Of a DNA stretch of 19,639 bases, positions 7,918 through 18,320 are shown one piece after another; position 1 is the first letter of the stretch; every line of letters begins with the position of its first letter. Both the position numbers and the translations under genes were made by a program. This DNA is from Zancudomyces culisetae (taxonomy: Eukaryota; Kickxellomycota; Harpellomycetes; Harpellales; Legeriomycetaceae), in assembly GCA_001969505.1 (NCBI GenBank), contig LSSK01000511.1, positions 1-19,639 of the forward strand. Direction: 5' to 3'. The notes under the pieces are model-generated. The model saw only the letters and a program-made list of their open reading frames with translations, did not search any database and had not been told where the DNA came from.

Positions 7918-10182
7918 CTTTTTTTTTTGAGTTGAAATGAAGAAAATGAAAATGCCATTAGCGCTTTTTAGTTTCTTTTCTTAGGATAGGGCAGAAAATT
8001 TTTTCAATAAATCAAAACCATAGCTAATTCAATCAATTACATAACAAAATTTAACCAAGTACCATCATCAAACGGGAATTTCATGAAATTTGTCCTTTTT
8101 TTTTTCTTGAAAACAAAACAGAAAAAAGGCCATTTTCCTGGTATACAGAAGAAGACCAAACATTTTTTTTTCATTTCTTTGCAAATCTGTGAGGAAAAAT
8201 AAGATAGATTGTGTATTAAAAGAGGAATGCAACGCTAAAATTAATTACATCTTTTGCTGGCATATTTTTAATAAGCTATTTTCCACAATAACGGAAAGAA
8301 TGAGGTCGTGTTCTATGCTTTTCCATTGTCAGGATAGATTCACAGGATGTTTGCTGGGGATAGATTAGAATGAATCACACATACAGCCCACATCTATTAT
8401 AGATTTTTTTGTAGCCATTCTGCAGTATTAAGCCTACAAGATTTTGATAAGCGATTTTCCAAACAACCACTAGACATTGTATTTGAACACTCTAAGAGGT
8501 TAGAATTAAAGAGATAAAGATGAATGGTGAATGGTGACTATTTCAAAATAGGAATTTCTAGAGACTCAAACACATCTCCCGATATGATAAGACAAGTACA
8601 AATTACATCAACCCTCCAGAGTCTCGTATTTTTCCTCGGAGAAAAAAAAAATTTTTTTTTGCGCTAGAACACACGTCAGTAAGCAACAATGTTGATTTTG
8701 GATGCCATTTACCTAAATTAATATCGAAATTAAAAGTTATGGTGTTGACCAAGTAGATTTTAATTTACAATTTATGCTTTTAATTGCTGTCTGTTTCTAT
8801 TTTCACAGATGGAATGACGGCGAATAATTCACCTTAATGAATACAGAAGGACGTGTAACCACGGTTGCAATCAACATAAATGTTTAAATAAAACACATAT
8901 AGAGTGATTGGTGGTGATTCGTTTCGACGGAAAAACGAAATATACATTTTTTTCAAATACCGAACATACACTTATTCTACTGACACTTGCCTACAATCAC
9001 AGTAAATAGCTCTAGATTTGCATGTCACTCACCTTCATATATCTTTAAACAAATAACTTAGAGTTGGTCTGATTTACCTCTGTTTAAAGGCATATTTTTT
9101 GTTGTAGAGAAATCATAAAAACTATTGACTTCCAGTTTTTAGAGCAAAAATGCAATTTCGGTGTGGCAAGTTCAGCAAGATTCAACACAAATACTGTGCC
9201 GCAGTACGATATCACAAGCTCACCCCTTTCAATAATTTAATATTACATATAGTCAGCAGTGCAACCTAGAGGCGCTAAGTCAGCTAGTACATACGTTGCA
9301 TATTTCCCTTGTTTGTCAAAATAATAGTGTGGATATTGAACATACCAATTCAAGCAATTTACTTGGTGTTCTTTGTAAATGTAGTGCAAAAAATTTAATC
9401 ACTGTTTAAACATCTTTTTCTCATTCATTTTTTGGCTTTACAATACCACATCTTTCTCCATCATGCTATTCAAAACTCGAAAGCTCCATTTATATCAGCA
9501 TCTATGCTTTCTAAAGTCAACTACCAATCACATGCCCATTTAACTGTTTTTTCCTTTTATTTAACAGTTGTTACAAATTTGGGATAAAAAGTACACAGGT
9601 CAAAAATTTTGGTCATTGTGCAACATTGCTAATTTAGCTTTCGACTTCAACGTTTTTATGATAGTATTTGGGTTTTCAAGAAAGCCTTGTTGAAAGAGTT
9701 CCTTATTTTAATGAGAACCTTACATTTAGAACATTGCACTAATAAATCGCTGAAAGTGAAAAAAAATTTTTTTGACGGGGGCTGTTTCATTATTGATTAT
9801 TAAAGCTAAGATGAATTAGAAAGGAGGTAAACATTGTTTGGGTATTATCTTTTTTGTTGTTTCGAGAAATTCTGTATTTACATTAATTGCTGCTAAAATT
9901 ACCACAAATACACCATCACATTGACCTTGCTGAGGAAGTTATCACTGGCCTAGCTAAATTTAGACGAGCAAATAATGTTTGTAGTAGCACATGTGTAATA
10001 TTCTTTGCAGTAGACTGTGTTCATCTTCACTGAACTACGAATCGTTTTTTATTTATCCCGATATCATCTCCCTTATTCAATAATTATATTTACAACTGTT
10101 TGTAGATCAGTTAATGTACAGAAAATTGACTTTAAAGGTTGGTTTTTGCAATTATTTTTTTTGAACTTTGGCCATTAGGAGA
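7918..10182. other. AT-rich intergenic stretch, no recognised gene
   Basis: About 2.3 kb without a frame over 60 codons. A symmetric A10T9 block sits at 8642-8660. A 7-bp perfect stem with an 8-base loop is at 8918-8939. A 39-codon plus frame at 9150-9269 and a 24-codon minus frame ending near 8807 have no recognisable motif and are not called. Confidence 0.45.
8918..8939. repeat. Short perfect hairpin TTCGTTT / AAACGAA
   Basis: Seven-base inverted repeat (8918-8924 and 8933-8939) with an 8-base loop. No T-run follows, and no gene ends here. Possibly chance. Confidence 0.3.
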
Positions 10183-10866
10183 ACCAAGTATATCTCAAAA
10201 TCAGTTTGGATAAAAGGTATATTATTAGTTTAATACAGATATACTGCTATAACAGCTCTAGCAAGATACGGTTGGGAAGCCACATCATTATGAAATTTCT
10301 AAAGTGCATAGTAATCATTTTTGGGTTTGTTTTTGATTAATTTATAGATGTTGGTTTTTTATTAATATATACATAATTATTTAGTACTAGCATGAAACAA
10401 GGGATGTAATCACAGCACCAAGATGCAGTAATACTATTTCATTGAACTTTATTACAGTAGTTTTGTTTTTCTTTGTTTTGTTTTTGTTTTTGTTTTAGTT
10501 TTTCTTATGTTTTTCTTTGTTTTGTTTTTGTTTTTGTTTTTGTTTTTGTTTTTGTTTTCTTGTGTGGCTAAGTGGAGTTGGTACATTAAAAATGTCTAAC
10601 CATTTTGATTCAGGCTATTTGATACTAAAATCAAAACGAGCAAAAGTGTGAACAAATGTGAAATTTCACAAGCTAAAAAAAACTAGTTAGATTTACAGGA
10701 GAGAGGTGATTGGAAATAGGAATAGGTGTAAGATTTAAAATAAAAGCAGGATTGGGAGTAGAGTATCACTGAGATGACTCTTTAAAGTTGCGGCCCAAAA
10801 TAATATTTTAGTTGGTGATTTCTCGGTATATTAAAGCATTTTTGCAGTGTTTGCAGCTGCGCTGTA
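10183..10866 (+). repeat. Dispersed repeat, copy 2 (about 680 bp)
   Basis: Direct copy of 3893-4564. The left arm (10198-10460) is about 97 percent identical to copy 1 and the right arm (10570-10866) noticeably less. Most of the differences I could align are transitions where copy 1 has G and copy 2 has A, for example copy 1 ggtgcattgg against copy 2 ggtacattaa. The minus-strand reading YSAAANTAK...TKILFWAAT is kept in words but now contains a stop codon (ctttaatat region, about 10830-10840). Its flanks outside the repeat are unrelated to those of copy 1. Confidence 0.85.
10461..10560. repeat. TTTTG / TTTTTG microsatellite in repeat copy 2
   Basis: Counterpart of the 4171-4252 tract, expanded and rearranged, with TTTTTG units dominating the right half and two TTTTTCTTTG interruptions. 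Confidence 0.85.
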
Positions 10867-12177
10867 TAAATCTAATCATCCAAATCCAGAAACATTTCTC
10901 AAAGAATTGTATAATAATAATATAACAGAAAAAAATGATGAAAAGTCTATAAATACACAGTGTGGAGCAAAGAATCGAAAGTGCCACTTTTACATTTCAT
11001 CAGATAGAACCATAAAAAAGTAAACAGGTGATTAGTCACAATTGTTCCAGAATTGATTTGCATGCCTTGAGTGTAAAATCATCATTTTTTTTAAAAAAGC
11101 AGATTAAATGGGCATCCATTGTTAATTTTAGTTACACTTTGTGATTGCATTAAAAAAAGATTTTTTGTACAATTACAAAAGAGTTTAAGCTTTATTACAG
11201 CTTTGTATACACAGTATCCATTAAAAAAACAATGCAAGCTGAAAACAACTGGTGTTTGAAGAATTAGCAACTATTTAAAAAATACTTATTCATTTCATAG
11301 CACCAAGCTACTTGTGATGGTGCCCATAAGAACGCATGTTGTTTCCATACATTCAATTGTATTATAATCTTTTAAAATTCTAGTCCAAAAACTCTGGTTG
11401 TATTCACTATTGTCTGCTGTCCGAGAAGAATGGAGTTTCAAATGAAACACTGCTAACAATTTAAATGATGTAATAAAGTCGATTAACTGATTTTAAATGT
11501 CGTTTATTTATAGCAAATTTCAAATAGAATAAAAATGTAACTTTTTATACCAACGCTTTGTGTTGGTTGAAAAATAGCACACCCCCAATCTAGAGTTAAT
11601 ACAAAACAACAAAAGGCGGGGCATTTTAGACACAGTTCCATAAGAGACTACCTCTTGCCTGCAAAAGTTGGCTGCAACAGTTTAACGGGTTTAAACCAGT
11701 ACATGGTCTAAATGTTCAAATACAGACCATAACTTAAAATTGCTTGTTGGAGGTCTAGACCGGGAATTCTACAAATATAGTATCCTTTTCACAATATCTC
11801 ACGTTATCCAATAATTTTGAGTTATATTTTCTCCCCAAAAATAATATAAGGGAAAGAGTATTCATCCAATTCCAGTATATCAACATAAAAACACATGATC
11901 AGGTTTTCCATTAAAACTGTTTTTGAGATCTTCAAGGTATTAATTGCCTGTTCCAAATAAAAGTGGCCATTTTAGTTATTTTCCCGATAATTATTCGTGT
12001 GGTTTTTATACATTTCATAAACTTAGAATATATATCTCTAGGTGTGAGCTTATTATATAAAAAGCCAACACACTTAAATTTTTACTGTTAATACAAATCT
12101 TGTATATATTTTCAATAGAACTAATATACGAATAGTGATAAAAAACCAACCCCCCCCCTCTTCCAGCTGGTCGAGTG

Positions 12178-12247
12178 ACAAAGGGAATGACCCCTTTTGT
12201 TGTTTTATTGACGTATATCCAGCTTGAAAACGTACCATAAAGCTGGA
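12178..12247. repeat. Two adjacent inverted repeats
   Basis: An imperfect stem (acaaaggg with ccccttttgt, 5-base spacer) at about 12178-12201 is followed by a perfect 8-bp stem TCCAGCTT (12218-12225) and AAGCTGGA (12240-12247) with a 14-base loop. A further TTCCAGCTGG lies just upstream (about 12161-12170). The repeated CCAGCT core suggests a structured transcript or a protein-binding cluster, but no gene is attached. Confidence 0.4.
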
Positions 12248-13525
12248 CTTATATTCCAGACCATCGCTTTGTTTTTAAATACAAGTATTATTAATTAGCT
12301 GTAAATTAATCATCTTTAATATGACAAACCAAAAAAAGATTTAAAAAGCGAATACCAATCTTCATCTCCATACATTTTATGCGGAACTTGCTCACAAACT
12401 TGGCTTTCTTCATAAAACACCCCCCAAAACACTATATTTGATGACATAGCTTACCATTCTGATATATGTTACTATGAATGGTTTTATCTAATCGATCCTA
12501 TCCTTTTGTAAACTGGCAAAAGTACAATAAAACCAGTTAAACTCGTAATTCGGAAATTGGTCACAAGAGATGAAAGGGAGTACTTGGATTACGTACTTAT
12601 CATGCACATAATAGAGAATTGTGTGGTACCTGTTGTTAACAATATGACAAAGAAAAAGTCTAGAACCTATTCATTACTCAGTTTAGGCTTTAGTAATACT
12701 TTTAATTTTTTACTTGGTGAATTTATCAAAGGAAATAACCTAATATTCCTATTTATGATCAAAAAATTTCCATAATTGGTGGTTCTTTTTTTCGGTCTAT
12801 AAATTGCTTTATAAGTATTGCGCTTTTTTTAATTTTTTTTTTGGAACATACCGTTATCAATATAGAACATTTTATGACCAATAAATAAATTAAAGGAAAA
12901 AATAGCTCGGATATTTCCAATATCATATACCAGTTTCACTCAAGTGACTACAAACGCACCTGTTTGCTGATTACCAGCCCAGATTCTAGAATGATTTACA
13001 GCACTGGATTGCCTCCACTAGAACAAACGCTCTAAAAATAATGGACCTCGAGTCAATGATCTATGATATGGTTCTAATAAACCACAGCTTCAAAATAAAG
13101 AAGTATTTCCCTTTAGCTAAAACAAAGACACAACACAGCACCATTTATACTGATAGATAACAAACAGAAGAAGCCTAATCAAAAAAGTTAATATTTTTTG
13201 TGGGATATTATTGCGCACATGTTTATGAAAGCAACTCAACAAGTTTAAAATGTGGTATGTTTAAAACCTAGGGGACACTCAACAGTTTTTGAAACTGACT
13301 GTGAAATGTTGAATATCTCTATATGTTATACTTTTCATCACCAAAACTAGATACATGGGACTTAAAATGAACTCAAGTACTATCTGATCCCAATTAGTGC
13401 CTACATCACAGAATATCACACTTGTAAAAATTAAAAAAAAAGCAAGTGAAAAGTAAATGTAACAAATGATTTTAAGATAATCTTGATTAGTACTTTTATA
13501 CTCGAGTTGCGAAATTTTACCAGTA

Positions 13526-13553
13526 AGCCCAAGCCCAAGCCCAAGCCCAAGCC
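13526..13553. repeat. AAGCCC hexamer tandem repeat
   Basis: Nearly five perfect copies of the 6-base unit AAGCCC, GC-rich in an AT-rich region. The tract is flanked by an 8-bp inverted repeat, ACCAGTAA at 13519-13526 and TTACTGGT at 13583-13590. Confidence 0.9.
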
Positions 13554-14229
13554 ATGGTCATAATGGTCTGATCAGCTATATTTTACTGGTTGGTATAGGT
13601 AGTCTTCCTAAACGCATATCAAGCTGATACAATATGTGTTGCGCTGTTGATTTTTCCTTTTGCTGGACTGTTTTCGTTCATCCCGACTTTATAGCAAAAG
13701 TAGGGTTCGTATTGTTTAAATTTTTAAAAAGTTGGCTTAAGTGTTTTGAGAGAGTTTGTTTATTTAGAAATTTTTACTCTGAAGTGTTTTAAGCTTGTAA
13801 GAAAGACTAATTTATTAATGACTTTTTTTAACGACTAGGTAATTTGGTAAGCCCCTCTAACAACCCTCGCTTTGGCTATGAATTAGAGTGTCCCAATTCC
13901 TGTGTATATTTTCAGTTTTTTTTTAGTATTTAGTTTTAAAAAATTTAATTTATTGGCTTTTGAATAAAAAAACGATTCTTGTCTGTATTCTGCTTTTTCT
14001 TCCATCCTGCTATATATAGAATATTCCAAAGCTCCATAAAAAACTGCTAACTTTTAATAAAGTATATATCAATTAAAACACAGAAAATAAAGACATCAAT
14101 ATTCTAAATTTGTCATTGAAAGTTGTCAACCATTTTAGATTATTTTGAATTGATAGTGTAAATCATTAAATTTTACATTTCCACATATGTATCAGCACAT
14201 ACAAAAGAGTAAAAGATTCACATAAAGGG

Positions 14230-14237
14230 TATAAAAG
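14230..14237 (+). promoter_or_regulatory. Consensus TATA box on the plus strand
   Basis: GGGTATAAAAGAGGGCG is a textbook TATA box with GC flanks. It points toward a short candidate spliced frame: ATG at 14314 in a CACC context, then CAG followed by GTATGC at 14323. A transcription start around 14260 would give a leader of about 50 bases with one short upstream ATG frame. Confidence 0.4.
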
Positions 14238-14313
14238 AGGGCGATGTTGGGACTTCAAAAACGAGAATGCAACATCTGAAGCTTATCGTTCTATCAAGTT
14301 AGTGCATACCACC

Positions 14314-14502
14314 ATGACACAGGTATGCCGTTTTGTAACAGTATACTTCATCCATACGATGAAGTAAGGGGTTCAAGAGCATTTTTTGCATGCAAAAGTG
14401 TATAAAACAGAACTGTTGGTATTTTAGCGCAAGGTTTGTTTCACATCCACTTTGCAAAAAATGACAATGGAATGGTATCAAGTGTGTATCCACTATTACT
14501 AA
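14314..14502 (+). other. Candidate tiny spliced gene or non-coding transcript
   Basis: If GTATGC at 14323 is a donor and the ttttag ending at 14427 an acceptor, the exons ATG ACA CAG (14314-14322) and 14428-14502 join in frame. They give a 27-residue peptide that ends IHYY before TAA. The 105-base intron contains a perfect 9-bp hairpin. The frame is too short for any homology judgement, and the region may equally be a non-coding RNA. Offered as a lead only. Confidence 0.15.
14344..14366. repeat. Perfect 9-bp hairpin with 5-base loop
   Basis: TACTTCATC (14344-14352), loop CATAC, GATGAAGTA (14358-14366). It lies 107 bases downstream of the TATA box, within the candidate intron. No T-run follows. 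Confidence 0.6.
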
Positions 14503-15034
14503 AATTATGTATGAATATTATTTCCATAAATTGGTACGGTTGGTATATTGGAATAAGACCCTAACTAACCAATAAGCCGCATACTGAGTACTAAAAACGC
14601 CACTCAATATGCTATTCAAATTATAAATATGCTCAATCTGGTTTATAGAGTGACTGGGTTCACACATACGCGCAGTCACTAATATGAAATTTAATCTGCA
14701 GTGAATACTAGCATGATTGCCGAATGGTGAAGGGAAGGAGGGGGGGGGGGGTTATTTGTATACTTGAAGGTATACAATACATAATGTGAAAAGGGTGGGT
14801 ATAATGGATCGTATAGTGTGCGTGCACAGCTCAACTACAACACCAAATATGTTACACTCAAAGAATCAAAAAAGGTAGTGGGCTGCAAAAAAACGATTGA
14901 CTGTATAAATAGAAAAAAACCAGTCAATAGTGTATAAAAAAAACCAGAGAAAATACCATCAGAAATTACGAAATAGAGGGATTTGGAATTTTAAAAACGG
15001 GAGTTAAAATAAAAAAATAAAGCTAAAACATAAA
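14503..15034. other. 3' flank of the transporter gene, no gene seen
   Basis: The last part lies just downstream of the transporter stop (minus strand). It contains a 12-base G run (14740-14751) and an inverted repeat ATTGACTG (14896-14903) with CAGTCAAT (14921-14928) around a 17-base loop, about 110-140 bases past the stop, where it could fold in the 3' untranslated region. The minus strand just after the stop is T-rich. No clear AATAAA was seen close to the stop. Confidence 0.45.
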
Positions 15035-17669
15035 TCAGGCGTCTTGTTGTTCAACTCTGGCTGATCTAATCAGTTTCAAAAACACTTCTTCCAAGCTTGT
15101 CTGACTCATTCCCCAGGCACTAACGTACTTCTGATCAGATAAATCAGTCATGCTTGAAGATCCCGACTCAGAGCCAACGGATCGTGATGGAGTGAAGGGA
15201 ACCTGGTGAGCCTCCAACCACTCCACAAATAGAGGAACTAGTTCTGCAGCTTGTACCTCATCAACTGGAAGGTTGTAAATAAGAGAGCCTGCCGAGTCAT
15301 CTTCAAGTACTGACATGGGGAACTTCTCAGAAACAAGTTTTTTGACAGTTTCTACATGCTGTGGATTCGATACCACCATGGAAAATCTGTATCCAAGACC
15401 AAATTTGGATTTCAACCTGATGGAATTTCCCAGAGCCTTTAGTTTTCCATGGGCCATGACTGCTACTCTATCAGACAATACGTCGGCTTCTTCCATAGAA
15501 TGGCTGGTCAAAATAATGACACGACCCTTCTTGAACCTCTCCAAGTATCTCCAAACATGTCTTCTGTTAACAGGATCCATACCCGTTGTTGGTTCATCAA
15601 AAAATACAACCTTGGGGTTTCCTATAGTTGCAATCAACACAGAAAGTCTACGTTTCATTCCACCAGAGTATGTGCGACTAGGTCTGTTCCTGACGTTGTA
15701 TAACTTTACAGCGTTGAGTCCAGATTCAACCAGAGCGTTGATTTCAGAATTTGGTATGTTTTTAAGGCCCGCATACAATTTGATATGTTCTACAGCACTC
15801 AGTTCGTCAAACAATATATCATGTTGTGGGCAAATTCCAAAGATACGACGGAGTGAGCGTTGATCACCCAGAGGATAGTCATATAAAAGTGCATCTCCTG
15901 CTGACTTTGGCATCATTCCACTAAGAATATTCATTGTTGTTGATTTACCAGCTCCGTTTTGGCCTAGCAGTGCTAAAACTTGTCCTTCTTTAATTCCAAA
16001 GCACAATGAGTTCACAGCGGTAAACTTCTTACGGTTTAAAAATCCGCTTCTGAATACCTTTTTCAAATCAAGAACACGTAGTCCATAGTTGACTGTTGGG
16101 TCCCTAACACTCTCTCTTTCTGCCGATACGTCAGTATCTTCACCTTCAACTGGAGCATCGGGTGCTGGGAGTGACTTAATCCAGGATTGTACAGAGACAG
16201 AGTCACCTTTTCTAGAAGAGATAAACAACTTGTAGTAGTATCTGGGATCCAGGAAGAATAGCATACTTTCTCTGACACCATATTCATTTGGAACCACATT
16301 ATCGGCATAAACCAGCAACACAAAGTAAATTGCAAGATTTAGAAGCATGTAGTAATAGAAGGTTACTGGGGCGGGAACAGGTGGCGATACACCGGATACA
16401 TCTAGGGATGGAATGTATTGGCTAGGCAAGGGGTTGTACAAGTCGCTAAACTTAAATCCAGGACCACTAACATATGTTCCTGTAAGAGAGTTCAAACTAC
16501 CAGCTGATAGTTGCGAAATCTGGATAAACAAAACCCCAAAGTTGAAAAATGGCAAAATTGTCGTAAATAGTCTTTTAAATACCGGGGTGGTTGAATCCGC
16601 CCACCAGATAAACGTGAATGTTGCATTACCAAACAATGATCCCATAAGTATCAATCCAACCACACACACGTATACTCCTGTCAACACTGCTGCTTGGGTG
16701 CTTCTGATAACTGCGCAAATAAAGAATGCTAACATCAACATTGACAGATTAAAAATATAAAAGGTGAAGAACATTGCGAAGAAATTGGAGTTCGTAAAGG
16801 CGGCAAATCCAAGTGCATAACTCATTCCCATTGTAACCAACACGCAAAAGAATTCCAATACTGCATATGCTAAATACCAACTGAGCCAGTACACTTCTGA
16901 ACGCAATCCCACAACCTGCATAGCTTCACGGAGTTTTTTCTCTTTTTCACCAACTATCATCATCAAAACGTTAATGAATATAACCATCTGTGCACTAAAG
17001 AAAAACATGGGCCCCAGAGATGAGATTATAATATCACCAGATGCTTTTGGAGGTACTTTAGGCCAGTCCTTCAAAGTTACATCTATGTTGGCATCCTTGT
17101 TTCCTGAATATCCAATAATTGCTTCGTCTAATCCTCTCATAATTCCCAAAACTCTAGTGTTGTATGGTGAAGTTCCATTTCTTTGCACAGTTGTATTGTA
17201 CCATAGTTGATACTTGAATTGGTTATCGTTTCTGTTTACCTCAAAGGATACAGCAAAAGCAGTGGTATTTGGATTATACAATACATAGTCGTATACAAAT
17301 TGTGTATCCGGAACACTCACTACACCATATTTTCTTTTTGGACTGTCTTGCACTCCCAAGTCAAAAGCACCTTCATAGCGAATCGCATTGCTACTATCAC
17401 TATTCAGTCCACTTCGCTGCATATTTTTGTTGGCGAATCGTTGCATAATCGCATCAGTGTCGGAATTGGATGGTGTGTACATCATGTTTATACAAGAACT
17501 ACTTCTTGTTTCACCTTGACAGTTATCTAACGGACCAAGATCATAGGTGCCAGGATGATCTATGGCTCGCAATACTTTAGCATTCAAAGCTTTTTGAAGA
17601 CCGTATAGGAGCAACATAAATACTACAGGACCTAGAACAACTTGACAAAAAGTGCTGACATTAGATTTT
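15035..17669 (-). CDS. ABCA-family half-size ABC transporter (5' exon not resolved)
   Basis: An ATP-driven membrane transporter of subfamily A, whose members mostly move lipids. The first in-frame ATG is at 17617 and gives 860 residues, but the open frame continues upstream with KSNVSTFCQVVLGPVVF, which completes the first membrane segment. The coding part shown here therefore runs to a likely splice acceptor at 17670. Numbered from that Met: extracellular loop about 12-195 with Cys33, Cys42 and glycosylation sites NTT/NGT at 117, 141 and 147; membrane segments near 198-222, 243-270, 278-303, 308-332, 347-370 and 418-440; and a coupling motif GEKEKKLREAMQVVGL at 223-238. The nucleotide-binding domain is complete, with Walker A GQNGAGKST (552-560), Q-loop CPQHD (596-600), signature YSGGMKRR (650-657), Walker B VVFFDEPTTGMD (670-681, catalytic Glu675) and TSHS (704-707). 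The ABCA C-terminal motif SLEEVFLKL is at 841-849. One membrane half plus one ATPase means it should work as a dimer. Confidence 0.93.
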
Positions 17670-18050
17670 CTGGGAGTAATATTAGTTGCGAACAGTTTGA
17701 AATGAAATTCCGAGAATTAAGGAATATTAAAAGATTAGAAATTAAGAATAAAGTGACTAGGGATAAAGAAAAAACCAATAAATTAAAAATATTAAATGTG
17801 TATAGTACTGGATTTATTGTTACTAGATTTATGATTCTGGGTATTTGAATATATTTTCAATTGATAGCAGAATGGAAAAGAAGTGATTCGCGAAATAAAG
17901 GTCCAAGGATAATCAAACTAGTACATTATTGTAACAATTCTCTAATCTTCAAAATGGTAAAATTATTATTAACTACACACTTAAAATATTATAAATTGAA
18001 TAAAATTGAAGTAACAATAGTTTCCATTTTATATTTATTGTTTTAACAAA

Positions 18051-18125
18051 ATGGTATTTCAAAGTTCAACTAATAGCATTATTAAGATCATAGATTTCTA
18101 AAATCTAAACCCTATAGAAAATTTG
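18051..18125 (+). pseudogene. Possible fossil of a Tc1/IS630-type transposase C-terminal catalytic block
   Basis: One frame reads VFQ, then NSIIKIIDF, a stop, then NLNPIENL. Tc1-like transposases carry ...FQQDNA...(about 20 residues)...I-x-x-L-D-W-P-x-x-SPDLNPIENLW, where the Glu is the last catalytic residue. The order and the eight-residue end match, but the spacing is too short, a stop interrupts it, and no first or second Asp block was found upstream. No terminal inverted repeats were seen. In such AT-rich DNA, chance remains a serious alternative. Confidence 0.18.
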
Positions 18126-18276
18126 TCCAATACTACTATATTTATTAGATGTGTATAAACACAATTAATTATTAGTCAACTTCGATTCTATAAAATAAGA
18201 ATGAAAGTGTTAGAACAATCTCGATGTTGATTTTGGAAAATAAATTAATCAAAAGTTAAAATTCCACTAAATCAAG

Positions 18277-18320
18277 AAATACTAACTTTCTTAGTAAATA
18301 CTAACTTTCTTAGTAAATAC
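18277..18320. repeat. 19-bp tandem repeat, 2.3 copies
   Basis: The unit AAATACTAACTTTCTTAGT is repeated perfectly at 18277-18295 and 18296-18314, followed by a 6-base partial copy. Each unit has internal dyad symmetry, TACTAA with TTAGTA across the unit junction. Confidence 0.9.

Larger units (their letters stand above)
10867..14229. other. AT-rich intergenic stretch, no recognised gene, several hairpins
   Basis: About 3.4 kb. The only frame over 60 codons (plus 12557-12775) is a lysine/leucine/phenylalanine-rich chance-like frame with no motif. Structured spots are listed separately: the hairpin group near 12178-12247 and the hexamer repeat at 13526-13553. A C-run of about 9 is at 12150. 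Nothing else could be assigned. Confidence 0.45.
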
